NCBI GenBank assembly: GCA_937127435.1
Contig: CAKZLZ010000017.1
Span: 1 to 64,000 of the forward strand
Length of the DNA stretch: 64,000 nucleotides
From: an uncultured Verrucomicrobiota bacterium
GTDB lineage: Bacteria; Verrucomicrobiota; Kiritimatiellia; SS1-B-03-39; UBA6053
Direction: 5' to 3'
In this document: positions 50,662 through 59,964 of the stretch, piece by piece
How the letters are laid out: each line of letters starts with the position of its first letter
Position numbering within the stretch: the stretch's first letter is position 1
Translations under genes and position numbers: made by a program
Notes under the pieces: generated by a model
The model's input: the letters and a program-made list of their open reading frames with translations, nothing else
The model's database searches: none
What the model was told of the DNA's origin: nothing

Positions 50662-53151
50662 ATGAGAAAATCACATTGGGTTGTAAATTTTTTGATGTTG
50701 GTGATTGTAGGCCTTCTGGGCAGCACCGGCTGCCGGTTAAAGGAAACGATGCCTTCCACTTCAACAGGAACCACAGGCGAACCTTCGGAAGAAGTGTCCG
50801 TTAAAAATCCGGTAGAGGAACCGGCAAAACCCGTAACCCTTCTGGTGGAACTGGATGCCGACGGGAATGGCCTTTATGATCCCGTGGAACGGAAACAATT
50901 GCTGGATGTGTTTCTTGAGGAAACCCCTGAATTGCAACAGGCCATTAACCGGGGCGCCTTGCCTGTGGCTGCGGCGGCCAACGAAAACTATCTCGATTTT
51001 GAGGATTATGGAAATGGTAAAGCCGCCGAAGCCGATGCGGCTGCAACGTATCCGCATCAGGATTTTGATGCGAATGGCGATGGGCAAGTCACCATTGAAG
51101 AACAGGCCCGCGATTGGCCGGCGCTGTCTATTTTGGTTCCCCGCAGAATTGTGGACAGTGAAAACAAAATTCCATGGGGAATTGATATTTTTCCCGAGTG
51201 GATTTCCACCGCCTATTTCCAGGAAGACCTTGAGGACGGCGAAGTGGTTCAGCATGTGGCCCGGGGATACATTAGAAATCACGCCAATCAGATCAGTCCT
51301 TCTTTCCGTCCCACTAAAAAAGACGGTGGCATCTCCTTCGCGGCCGATTCGGGTCAACGGCTGGAGATCAAGGGACTGCGTGACGCCCGCTGGGATTACC
51401 GCTGGTGCTTGCTCACCTTCCGGATCGATGCTGAATCCGGTTCCGGAAACAGCACCACTTTGGTGGAGCTGAACAAAGGCAACAATGGACCGGGCAAATC
51501 TTCTCCCAAAATTTGGTATGACAAAAATACCGGTTTGAATATTCAATATGTTGGCGCGACCGATACCGGCCTCGATAAACGACTTATGAGTACAGATCAG
51601 TTGATTACGGATGGTGAAGGGTGGAATGTACTGGTTTGCGGAACGCGTTACGGTCAAATGTACGCTTCTGTAAATGGCGTTCCGTTGACAACTGCGGAAC
51701 CACAACCGGCCCGGTTTGCTTCTCCCGAGGTACGTGATACGAAATCATTTATCGGAAGTGAGGAACGGGACAACATGGCCTGGGCCTATGACGCCCTGGT
51801 GTTCGGTCAAACTGAACCTTCGGAAGCGATGGTGCGGAAACTGACCGGTTGGGCGGCCCACCGTTTGGAATTCGCCTCCCGCTTGCCGGCAGATCACCCC
51901 TATGTGGCACAACGCCCGGTGTTGGATGCGGAAGATTTTCCGGACCGCTTTGTTCACAACGATCCCAAATGGAATGCTTGGGGGGAATCACTCAAAAATC
52001 ATGAAAAGAACCGCGCGAATCAGGGCGGTCCCCGATTGGAACCGGAAGGCTTTGAGCGGGTGTTCTACGATGATTTCCGTGCCAAACGGCTCGGTGTCAG
52101 CACGGCGGGAACCGGAGATCTGTGGATGGGCCCCGGATTTAATGTTGCCGTAGGCGCAAAAGCGAGACTCGCGATCCCCGGAAAAGGGGTGGATGTCTAT
52201 GAACACGATGCTGAAAAACAACAGCAAATGCTGTCGCTGATCAAGCAGGGCAAAAACTGGTGGGCAAGTGCGCTCTACACCGTGAATGATCAGGGACAGG
52301 GCTATGCCTGGACCGGACCCAAAGTCTTCCGGACCCGTTTCCGCTTCGACAAGTTGGATCCGAAGAACACGCCCGAAGGATTGTTTCCCGCCTTCTGGTC
52401 TTACGGAACCGAGAATCTGTGGTGGCGAACCGCAAACCGTATTGAACTCGACTGGTTTGAGTTTGATGGCAAAAACGGATATTGGTTGAACGGGCTTTCC
52501 AGTCATTATCACTATCCTTACAGCAGGGGGGATGGTAATGTTTTCGCCAAAAACAAGAAGAGTCACAAACGCTTCAAGATGTATGGCGGTGAACTGAAGA
52601 CGTCGAAAACGAAAATGCCCATGGACATTTACGCCTGGGACGGAGAGTTCCGCACCTGGGAATTCGTGATCGATCAGGACATGACTTACGTTAATGTTCT
52701 ACTCCCGGATGGAAATGGCGGAGAGAAATGGGTGGAAGTGGTACGCGCAGGTACTCCCGATGTTTATCTTGAAGAAATCGACCTGCAGTTGGATTATGCG
52801 CTCAAAACTTTCGAAGGCATGGAAGGCATCGACCGTCTCGATTTTGTATTCGATTGGATTGAGGTCCTGCAGAAAACGGAAGAGATCGAAAAGATTCCTG
52901 CTGTGTTTACCGCAAGGCCTGAACTGTCCGGCGATTTCAAAGTGGGGAGCACCGTGACCTGCGATCCCAAACTCGTGGACGGGATTACGGATGTGCGTTA
53001 CTTCTGGTACGCGGACGGATATCCGCTGACCTACGGACCGGACAACAGCTACACCCTCACCGAAGCGGAGATGGGTAAAGAAATCCGTTGCCGGGTCAAA
53101 GCGGTGGGTGCGCTGGACCGCCCCGAAGCGTGGAGCACATTGCTGAAATAA
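50662..53151 (+). CDS. lipoprotein with EF-hands and GH16-like catalytic domain
   Basis: 829 aa. Lipobox LGSTGC with C24 predicts a lipoprotein at the cell envelope. Two EF-hand calcium loops: residues about 65-76 (DADGNGLYDPVE) and 136-147 (DANGDGQVTIEE). A LamG-like region (about 200-400) is followed by a beta-jelly-roll with E595-L-D597-W-F-E600 (RIELDWFEFDG), the ExDxxE catalytic motif of GH16 endo-glucanases/galactanases. Near the C-terminus (755-829) an Ig-like repeat occurs. Suggests an outer-surface endo-enzyme for beta-linked polysaccharide. Confidence 0.82.
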   Translation: MRKSHWVVNFLMLVIVGLLGSTGCRLKETMPSTSTGTTGEPSEEVSVKNPVEEPAKPVTLLVELDADGNGLYDPVERKQLLDVFLEETPELQQAINRGALPVAAAANENYLDFEDYGNGKAAEADAAATYPHQDFDANGDGQVTIEEQARDWPALSILVPRRIVDSENKIPWGIDIFPEWISTAYFQEDLEDGEVVQHVARGYIRNHANQISPSFRPTKKDGGISFAADSGQRLEIKGLRDARWDYRWCLLTFRIDAESGSGNSTTLVELNKGNNGPGKSSPKIWYDKNTGLNIQYVGATDTGLDKRLMSTDQLITDGEGWNVLVCGTRYGQMYASVNGVPLTTAEPQPARFASPEVRDTKSFIGSEERDNMAWAYDALVFGQTEPSEAMVRKLTGWAAHRLEFASRLPADHPYVAQRPVLDAEDFPDRFVHNDPKWNAWGESLKNHEKNRANQGGPRLEPEGFERVFYDDFRAKRLGVSTAGTGDLWMGPGFNVAVGAKARLAIPGKGVDVYEHDAEKQQQMLSLIKQGKNWWASALYTVNDQGQGYAWTGPKVFRTRFRFDKLDPKNTPEGLFPAFWSYGTENLWWRTANRIELDWFEFDGKNGYWLNGLSSHYHYPYSRGDGNVFAKNKKSHKRFKMYGGELKTSKTKMPMDIYAWDGEFRTWEFVIDQDMTYVNVLLPDGNGGEKWVEVVRAGTPDVYLEEIDLQLDYALKTFEGMEGIDRLDFVFDWIEVLQKTEEIEKIPAVFTARPELSGDFKVGSTVTCDPKLVDGITDVRYFWYADGYPLTYGPDNSYTLTEAEMGKEIRCRVKAVGALDRPEAWSTLLK

Positions 53152-53174
53152 CATTCTTCTGCTGGAATGGGAAT

Positions 53175-53206
53175 GGCAGCCTTGAGTATTCAAGGCTGCC
53201 GTTTTT
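53175..53206 (+). terminator. rho-independent terminator
   Basis: GGCAGCCTTGA-GTAT-TCAAGGCTGCC stem with perfect pairing, then GTTTTT, 23 bp after the lipoprotein gene. Confidence 0.88.
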
Positions 53207-53320
53207 ATGTAATATTGTGGAGGATGAATCCTGTATGGTTTTTGAGGGAAATCACATGTGAAATACTTGGAGGTTTCTGCGGGGGACCATATTTAATAAT
53301 ACTTAACCTAAGGAATATTT

Positions 53321-54067
53321 ATGAAAACCAGTACCATATTATCTGTTCTATTTTTCTTTGTCACCATGACAGCCACCCATGCGGCTATTGTCATTACTGA
53401 TGAGGGTTTCTTTACTGATGGTCCTACTGTTATTCCTGCTACAGGAGGCGGGGTTAGAACAATATCAGCCTTCGAGGTTGCTGCGGGTGGAAAAATTGTT
53501 GTTACAACCGCCATGGAAAATGCAGATATTTCAGGTGTTACGTTTGATGGACAGGCGTTCACCCCAGTATACAGCACAGGGAATGGGGTACAGCGGATCA
53601 CTACGTATTACTTAGACGTCGTGTCCGCAACTACGGCTGATATTCTTGTGACTCCCACCGCTGGAACGACAACCGGTATTGGTGCGGTTTCCTTCACTGG
53701 TGCTGCGTTAGGTGGCCCTGCGGACTTCGCGTCGTCAGCAACGAAAAGTTCTGGTTCATTTAATACTGAAAATGGTTCCTTAGTCGTGGGTTCCTTTACG
53801 ATTAACTCTGCGGGTACAATTGTTCCGAGTACCGCTTCAACAAATCTTTATTACGAACAATTTATTGGTAACGGAGGAACTACAGGGTCCTCCAATTACT
53901 ATTTTTCAACTGTGACTGGAACCGAGAGCTACGGCTTCACCAGTAACTCCAGCACTCGACCCGTCGCTGGCGCGGTGGTCTTTAACGTCATCCCCGAACC
54001 CTCCAGCATCGCATTGCTCGGACTGGCCGGACTCTCGCTGGTGCTCTTCAGCCGTCGACGTCGTTAA
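53321..54067 (+). CDS. PEP-CTERM secreted protein
   Basis: 248 aa. Signal peptide ending TATHA, beta-rich domain (GGVRTISAFEVAAGGKIVVTTAMENADISGVTFDGQ; TTADILVTPTAGTTTGIGAVSFTGAALGG; ESYGFTSNSSTRPVAGAVVFNV) and tag IPEPSSIALLGLAGLSLVLF-SRRRR. Palindrome TCACATGTGA lies upstream at 53252-53261. A terminator follows. Confidence 0.87.
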   Translation: MKTSTILSVLFFFVTMTATHAAIVITDEGFFTDGPTVIPATGGGVRTISAFEVAAGGKIVVTTAMENADISGVTFDGQAFTPVYSTGNGVQRITTYYLDVVSATTADILVTPTAGTTTGIGAVSFTGAALGGPADFASSATKSSGSFNTENGSLVVGSFTINSAGTIVPSTASTNLYYEQFIGNGGTTGSSNYYFSTVTGTESYGFTSNSSTRPVAGAVVFNVIPEPSSIALLGLAGLSLVLFSRRRR

Positions 54068-54093
54068 GTACGATTCGCTAAAAACAATTATAA

Positions 54094-54127
54094 CGTCCGC
54101 CTGTCATTTGACATGCGGACTTTTTTT
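54094..54127 (+). terminator. rho-independent terminator
   Basis: GTCCGC - 14-nt loop - GCGGAC followed by TTTTTTTT, 26 bp after the PEP-CTERM gene. Confidence 0.85.
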
Positions 54128-54198
54128 GCACACCGACGGTGTATGAGTTCATCTGCTTTGAAGTACTTTTTTTCAGCGGTTGCCTGATACCGCGTCCT

Positions 54199-54352
54199 CC
54201 CTCGCGTGAACGCTTCGGGTGAACCATCTAAAGATGGAACTCGGAACTTTCCCTCTGGAGTCCCACTGACTTCGTTCGGCGTTCAAGTTCGGAGTCCCGC
54301 CTTCAGGCGGTTCAACGGAATGCCTTCAGGCTTCCGGTTTCAGAACCCGGGG
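54199..54352 (+). repeat. dispersed repeat, family C copy 3
   Basis: Begins CCCTCGCGTGAACGCTTCGG and ends CTTCCGGTTTCAGAACCCGG. Direct copy of the family whose other members are at 30966-31094 and 47491-47635 (inverted). Rest of the 525-bp gap has no supported gene. Confidence 0.68.
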
Positions 54353-54592
54353 TAGAGGATCGCAGGAGTTCAACGCTGAAGGTGTTTGAAATAACATAAC
54401 ATCCAGACTGCCATTTGGGTCTTTTAAAAATTTGGCTGAATATTGCATGCTGTTGCTGTGATATTCCATATAATATGAATTGCGGTTTTTGTTAGCAACC
54501 TCATGCTGTTTAAAGGAACAGACGGCGCTTTTAGCGAAAAGTTTGTTCCCACAATGAAATTGTAATACCTGAGAACACCTGGAGAATTGAAT

Positions 54593-55330
54593 ATGAAGAA
54601 ATCAAATTGGACCCGAATCATTTTTACCGGATTATGCGCCGTGTTTGCCGCGCAAATTCAAGCGGAACGTATTGTCGAACGGGAAATCCCGAAAATGATG
54701 TCGGCCCCGACGATGGACGGAGATCTTTCAGAATGGAAAGACCTCGCTTCTTTTGAATTGCTGCCTCCCAGTTGGAAACACAAATATGATCACAGTGCCC
54801 GGGTGTGGATGGCATGGGATGCCAAGAATTTTTACTTTGCAGTCAAAGTGTACGATCAAAAACTTATCAATGCAAATGACCCTGCAAAAGGATTGTATAT
54901 GGGAGACCAGGTTCGATTACGCATCAGCGCCCAACCTGAAAAACAGGATGCGCAATTCGGAACTGCGGACCGGGAAATTTTTGTAGCACCCGTTTCTGCT
55001 GACGGTTCAGCGGCCTGTACATTTAAAGCAGGTGGAGAGGATCTCAAAGTGGTTGCGGCAGAGGGCGGCGAAATCACCTGGGCCGTCGCCACACATGACC
55101 GCGGTTACATTGTGGAATATAAGATTCCGGTAGCACAACTGGGAGTTGAAGAATTGAAAAAAGGTGAGGACGCCATCTCATATAATCTGGCGATCTATGA
55201 CCGCGACAAAGACTCTGCCGACGAATGGAAGCAGACCCACATCCGGATCTCCAGTTCCAGCGTGAAAAAGCAACCCCGCGAATGGCCGACCGTTAGACTC
55301 TCGGAAAAAGTACTGATTCTGGAAGATTAA
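54593..55330 (+). CDS. secreted CBM9-like (DOMON) carbohydrate-binding protein
   Basis: 245 aa from the ATG at 54593, with GGAG 8 bp upstream. Signal peptide at about 1-24 (IIFTGLCAVFAAQIQA), then a single domain: APTMDGDLSEWKDLASFELLP, ARVWMAWDAKNFYFAVKVYDQK, GDQVRLRISAQPEK, EYKIPVAQLGVEELKKGEDAISYNLAIYDRDKDSADEW. This is the CBM9/DOMON beta-sandwich also found at the C-terminus of 33301-35538. Probably a soluble sugar-binding protein exported to periplasm or outside. Confidence 0.85.
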   Translation: MKKSNWTRIIFTGLCAVFAAQIQAERIVEREIPKMMSAPTMDGDLSEWKDLASFELLPPSWKHKYDHSARVWMAWDAKNFYFAVKVYDQKLINANDPAKGLYMGDQVRLRISAQPEKQDAQFGTADREIFVAPVSADGSAACTFKAGGEDLKVVAAEGGEITWAVATHDRGYIVEYKIPVAQLGVEELKKGEDAISYNLAIYDRDKDSADEWKQTHIRISSSSVKKQPREWPTVRLSEKVLILED

Positions 55331-55428
55331 ATCTTTCAGGAGCCGGGAAAAGGGCTGCGACCTTTCGGTAGCTCTCTTTCCGGGAGATTTGGGACGTATA
55401 TCGCATGCGCCTCAAAATTCTAAAACGT

Positions 55429-55458
55429 AAAAACCCTTCATACCCTTGGAGGGTTTTT
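55429..55458. terminator. bidirectional terminator-like hairpin
   Basis: AAAAACCCT - spacer - AGGGTTTTT, symmetric, between the CBM9-like gene and the convergent AraC gene. Confidence 0.75.
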
Positions 55459-55582
55459 ATGTGCCGCATTTTTTACATCAGACCAAACTTCAGGGGACGC
55501 ACAGGCTTGTTTTGATGTTTTACAAAAGCATTGGAACGTCATGCCGCGTATATTCCGCAACTTGGATGTTGTGGCGTGGGGC

Positions 55583-56527
55583 TCAGTCCTGGAGGGGGCC
55601 GATGGGGTCTTCGAGTCCACTGTTGTATTGTTCCCGGTATTCACTGGGAGACATGCCGGTGGCCCGCTTGAACTGTGCGGAAAAATACAGGGGGTCGCGG
55701 TAACCCAGATTGTACGAAATTTCTTTCACAGAAAGATTGGCGTTACAAAGCAGGTTCTGGGAAAAACGGATTTTTCTACGCAGATAGTAGGCGATGGGGC
55801 TGCAGCCCATGTGTTCATTAAAGATCCGCCGCAGCGAGGATTCACTCTGTCCGCATTGCAGCACCAGTTCTTCAAGTTTTAATGAGGAGTGAAGCCGCTC
55901 TTCGATCATCGCCATGGCTTCGCGTAAGGCTTCAGGCTGATCCGCATGTTCGTGCTCGTCGGAGAGTCTGATAAGCAGTTCGTACGCGGCGGCATTTATT
56001 GCGCTGCTGTCCCGTTCAGGGGCGGCGAGGGCGGCGCAAATGTCTTCCATTTTCTTTAAGATCATGGCGGGCCGGGGCAACACCATGTGGTGGGTGTTGT
56101 TCAGGCCAAGTTTTCTAACAATTTCTCCCAGCAGAGAACCGGAAAGTGCGACCACAACTTTTTCAGATTCTCCGGGAGGTACGGTTCCCCACACGGTGTC
56201 ACACAGGGGTTGCGCGATCATAATTTCGTTTTCTTTAACCAAAAAACTGTGTCCGTCTTGGCGGAAAGCGGTTTGTCCTCTGACCATAAATTCGATGGAC
56301 AACAGGTTTCTTTCATGGGTGGCGCGATAGACACCCGGAATGCAAACATCCCGTCCGGCAAAAGGCACATGCAGGGGGAGGCGCCGGTTGGCTTCGTGGC
56401 CTTCTACGTGAATGAAATCATGTTTGGGGTAGCCGTTGACGTTACAACCCGAGGTGATTCCTCCGAAATAATCTCCAAAACGCTGGGTTTGGAGGGGGGG
56501 AGTAAGCAAGTCGTCTAGTTCGGTCAT
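55583..56527 (-). CDS. AraC-family transcriptional regulator
   Basis: 314 aa. N-terminal cupin-like part (FIHVEGHEANRRLPLHVPFAGRDVCIPGVYRATHERNLLSIEFMVRG) and C-terminal HTH pair (LKLEELVLQCGQSESSLRRIFNEHMG; VKEISYNLGYRDPLYFSAQFKRATGMSPSEYREQ). Distinct from the 18828/48816 pair. The nearest potential targets are the pilin (56605) and GH31 (57508) genes on the same strand upstream, and the CBM9-like gene. Confidence 0.9.
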   Translation of the reverse strand: MTELDDLLTPPLQTQRFGDYFGGITSGCNVNGYPKHDFIHVEGHEANRRLPLHVPFAGRDVCIPGVYRATHERNLLSIEFMVRGQTAFRQDGHSFLVKENEIMIAQPLCDTVWGTVPPGESEKVVVALSGSLLGEIVRKLGLNNTHHMVLPRPAMILKKMEDICAALAAPERDSSAINAAAYELLIRLSDEHEHADQPEALREAMAMIEERLHSSLKLEELVLQCGQSESSLRRIFNEHMGCSPIAYYLRRKIRFSQNLLCNANLSVKEISYNLGYRDPLYFSAQFKRATGMSPSEYREQYNSGLEDPIGPLQD

Positions 56528-56604
56528 GTTGATAAAATAACATAAGCTGGCAATGGATCAAGTCTAGGCGTGTGACTTGTCCGCCTGATTATCATCCGTT
56601 TCGT

Positions 56605-57363
56605 CTAGTATGGTTTCACGGCCTGCTGGTTTACATAGTACCGGCTTTTGCTTCGGGTAATATACTCATCCGATAGTTCGCTGCCCACGGTGACCCAGGC
56701 GACATGACCGTCCGCATAGCCTAGGTTTCCACCGGAGCTGCTATAACTTTTCCCTGGATGATTCCAGTTGGTCGTGACTGCATTTGACAGGGTGGGGACC
56801 GATTTCCCTAATTGCATAATATCGGCCACAATGGTCGAAGCGGAGGCGTTGGGAATGTCGTCGAGTTTTTGATATCCCCCCCGCTTGTTCCCTACAACGT
56901 TCCGCGCTTCATTGTTCCATGCGCTTGTCCCGCCAAAATAATTGTAAGAGGTATTTCTGCGCCAATCTCCAGGGTTTTTATCCGGAAAATACAGTTGCCC
57001 TCTCCCGCCTTCAGTCAGTGGGCGGATTCTTAAATCGCTCGGGCAATAATACGCTTTTTTGTCACTTATATAGTTTTCATGAAACGTACTGTATTGCACC
57101 GTCCATTCTCCAGCCCAGGGCCAGGCGTTACTGTCGGGACGGTATGGCGGAAAATTTCCGTTGTGATCTGTTGCATACACCAGCAAGCCCTGGGCCAGGG
57201 AATGAAGGTTACTGGCACAGGCCGTGCGGCGCGATCTGTCCAGCGCTTTTGCGGTGGCTCCAGATATCATAGTGATGAGGAGCGCAATAATCGCGATCAC
57301 CACCAGCATCTCGATGAGAGTAAATGCTTTTCGGTTATTGGCAGAGTGAGGAGAGTTTTTCAT
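56605..57363 (-). CDS. pseudopilin / type II secretion major-pilin-like protein
   Basis: 252 aa from the ATG at 57363 (MKNSPHSANNRKAFTLIEM). Prepilin signal A-FTLIEMLVVIAIIALLIT, then CASNLHSLAQGLLVYATDHNGNFPPYRPDSNAWPW and C-terminal GGNLGYADGHVAWVTVGSELSDEY. More similar to 31341-32075 than to 32512-33282 (CxxNLHSL, GGNLGYADGHVAW). It lies downstream of the GH31 gene and upstream of AraC on the same strand. Confidence 0.86.
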   Translation of the reverse strand: MKNSPHSANNRKAFTLIEMLVVIAIIALLITMISGATAKALDRSRRTACASNLHSLAQGLLVYATDHNGNFPPYRPDSNAWPWAGEWTVQYSTFHENYISDKKAYYCPSDLRIRPLTEGGRGQLYFPDKNPGDWRRNTSYNYFGGTSAWNNEARNVVGNKRGGYQKLDDIPNASASTIVADIMQLGKSVPTLSNAVTTNWNHPGKSYSSSGGNLGYADGHVAWVTVGSELSDEYITRSKSRYYVNQQAVKPY

Positions 57364-57507
57364 AAGGGTAGCATACAAAGAGCGGACAGATCTGTCCATA
57401 TGACATCCTTGCATCCTTATGTGAAATTCCTCAGGTATTAAAAAGCACGATCTTCCGAAATGATGCACCGAAAAAGGTGGTTTTTCCTTTATGGGCTCAC
57501 GCGGTGT

Positions 57508-59964
57508 TTATGCTTTTACAGACAATTCCTTTTCCCAAACAAGAGTCGTGTTACCCCCGGGAGGGAGAGTGGTTTCTATAGATTCCTGAGCGCATGCCTC
57601 CGCTTCGACTCCATCGACAACTACCTTTCCATAAAGTGTTTCAGTATGGATGCGCAACTTGTATTTTCGAAGGAGCGACGAACCGTTTGACAGGGAGATA
57701 TGAAGGCCGTCGTCCTCAGGGGTGCAGGCGATATCGGTTATGACACCTTCACCTTCATTGAGGGCGAACTGCGAACCCGTTTCCGCGGGATATAGATCAA
57801 TTTCCAGTGTTTCCGGCATGTTATTTCCCAGCGATGGCGTGACCGCCTGGCGGGGAAGGATTGCGCCATCACGGATGAAGGTGGCGACCCCTTCCAGGCC
57901 CATCAGGGGGGTGGAAACTTCGATATCCACAGGTCCGGTATGTTTTTCGCCCGTCCAGTAGTTGGTCCACTGTCCGGCCGGAAGATAAACCATGCGCTGT
58001 TCTTCACCCTGTTTATAGGCCGGGGCCATCATCAGTGCTTCCCCCAGGTAAAATTGGTCGTCGCAGGTAAGTGCACGGGTGTCACCGGGATGTTGATAGA
58101 CCAAGGGGCGAAGAATAGGTTCGCCCGTCTCTACGGCTTTGAGTGCGTAGTGATACCAGTAAGGGGTCAGCGCATAACGCTCTTCAATGGCTTTGCGGTA
58201 AAGGGGCTGAATTTCCTCACTGCAATTCCAGGGAAATTTCGGCGTGGTTTCCCAGTTATTATGAATGCGGGGCAAAGGAATATACAGGAGCGCCTGACAG
58301 ACACGCCGGGCGATGTTTTCGTCGTCGAACATCTCGGCATCCCGTTCTGCAAGGGTTTCATATCCCGGATCACCGGGTTCACCCCGTACGGCAAAACCAC
58401 CCAAATCGGCACTGGTGAAAGGAAACCCGGATAATCCGGCATTGATCACAAACCAGAGGTCGTCAATCAGGGCGTCCACGCCACAGCGGGTGTCGCCGGG
58501 CCAGGGGAGGGCATAGCGTTGTGATCCAATACCGCCGCCCCGGGAAAGGCTCATCGGGCAGCTGTCATTTTGCTTGGGCATCATATCGGAAATTACCCGG
58601 TTCCAGAGGGGGCCAAAGAGATTTCGGGATGGCAGACCGGGGGAAAGTTCTCCACTGACCCGGTCGGCATGGTCGGTCCACCAAAGGGCCACTTTTTCTT
58701 CGATGCGGGGCGCAAGCTGCGAACTGTAGTGTGCTTCGGCAGGGGGGTGGCCCACCCGAGGGACCACTTCTTCGCCGTGTTGCCGGAGGAGCCCTGCGGC
58801 CAGGCCTTTTTCAGTGGCTTCTGGTGAAAAAGAGCGGCTGTTGACATGCAGACCGGTTTTGATTCCCATCGATTCGAGTTCGCGGACCATTCCCGGGCCG
58901 TCTCCGAAGTCGGGGTGCCAGTCAAAGTCACAGCTGGGATAATCATGTCCGGTGGCATAACTGTTGATAAAGTTCAGGCCACTGCGCCAGGGGCCGTCGA
59001 AAACAAAGACATCGCAGGGATAATTTTCACTCCGCAGCCGCTTCGCGTCTTTGATCGCTTGTTCACCGGAGGCAAACCCAAGGCTGCAGCACCAGAATCC
59101 AAAGAGCCAGCGGGCAGGAGATGCGGGGCGTCCGACAATGCTGGTAAAGCGTTGCACTACATCGGGTTGTGACGGACCGGCCATAAAGAAGATGTCGCAG
59201 GGACCCCCGGGGCTGTGCATGGACCACTGATCGGGTGTACTGTGTCCCATGTCAAAATAAACGTGGGGCCAGGGGTTATTGAGGAAGAATCCATATCCCT
59301 TGCTGCTGATGAAATAGGGCAGGGGGAATCCGCCATAGTCACCACTGCGTTTACCCGTTTTGACGCTGAAAATATCCGCGGTCTGTCCCGCGCGGTTGGG
59401 AGGCGCAATCCGTCCACCAAATCCGTGAAAGGCTTCGTCGCCATGCTCAAACTCGGCATAGAAAGGAGGGGCGCTGTCGCTGTCACTTTCCCCGAAACGA
59501 AGTCCTGTCCCGGGCACGCTTTTGAGCAGGGATTCTGAAAAGGGGCTGTTGGATGTTGCGTCATTCCCGAAGAGTTCGATATCTCCGGTTTGGGTGTCGA
59601 CGCGTAAGCTGAGCAGGGAAGTTTCCAAAATGAAGGCCGCATCTTCTTGTCGGCAAGTGAAAGCAGGGGTTTCGGGACGCGGTTCGAGCAGTCCGAGATC
59701 TTCTGTCGGAGAGCTCACGGGGGTTGTGCGCTTGGGATCAATTCTCAAGCGGAGGATACCCTCTGCCCAGGCATCAATACGAATGCACCCCTGACCGGAC
59801 GTGAGGGTTGCTCCTTGGGAATCGCTTTGTGGAGAGGTTTCTCCTGTGAAGGGCATGTAGGATGAAATATCAATTTCGGTCTGTTCGTAGATGTCATCAT
59901 ACAATGCATCCGGGTGGAGGCTGGCATTGATTTTATTTGTCAAAGTCGTCATTTGCATTGTCAT
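57508..59964 (-). CDS. GH31 family glycoside hydrolase, cytoplasmic type
   Basis: 818 aa, start at the first ATG (59964); ATGs at residues 3 and 5 are alternatives. Nucleophile D431 in VALWWTDHADR and acid/base D491 in WPGDTRCG, with GFWCCSLGF, FVFDGPWRS, ADLGGF and PYWYHYALKAVETGEPILRPL. No signal peptide. Divergent by 351 bp from the GH38 gene, which suggests shared regulation through motifs in that gap. Distinct from the 38305 GH31 (different catalytic-loop context), so probably a different substrate. Confidence 0.92.
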   Translation of the reverse strand: MTMQMTTLTNKINASLHPDALYDDIYEQTEIDISSYMPFTGETSPQSDSQGATLTSGQGCIRIDAWAEGILRLRIDPKRTTPVSSPTEDLGLLEPRPETPAFTCRQEDAAFILETSLLSLRVDTQTGDIELFGNDATSNSPFSESLLKSVPGTGLRFGESDSDSAPPFYAEFEHGDEAFHGFGGRIAPPNRAGQTADIFSVKTGKRSGDYGGFPLPYFISSKGYGFFLNNPWPHVYFDMGHSTPDQWSMHSPGGPCDIFFMAGPSQPDVVQRFTSIVGRPASPARWLFGFWCCSLGFASGEQAIKDAKRLRSENYPCDVFVFDGPWRSGLNFINSYATGHDYPSCDFDWHPDFGDGPGMVRELESMGIKTGLHVNSRSFSPEATEKGLAAGLLRQHGEEVVPRVGHPPAEAHYSSQLAPRIEEKVALWWTDHADRVSGELSPGLPSRNLFGPLWNRVISDMMPKQNDSCPMSLSRGGGIGSQRYALPWPGDTRCGVDALIDDLWFVINAGLSGFPFTSADLGGFAVRGEPGDPGYETLAERDAEMFDDENIARRVCQALLYIPLPRIHNNWETTPKFPWNCSEEIQPLYRKAIEERYALTPYWYHYALKAVETGEPILRPLVYQHPGDTRALTCDDQFYLGEALMMAPAYKQGEEQRMVYLPAGQWTNYWTGEKHTGPVDIEVSTPLMGLEGVATFIRDGAILPRQAVTPSLGNNMPETLEIDLYPAETGSQFALNEGEGVITDIACTPEDDGLHISLSNGSSLLRKYKLRIHTETLYGKVVVDGVEAEACAQESIETTLPPGGNTTLVWEKELSVKA

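Noticed and set aside
50761..51705. 314-aa ORF opposite the GH16-like lipoprotein
   Set aside because: Antisense shadow; the forward lipoprotein has lipobox, EF-hands and a catalytic motif.
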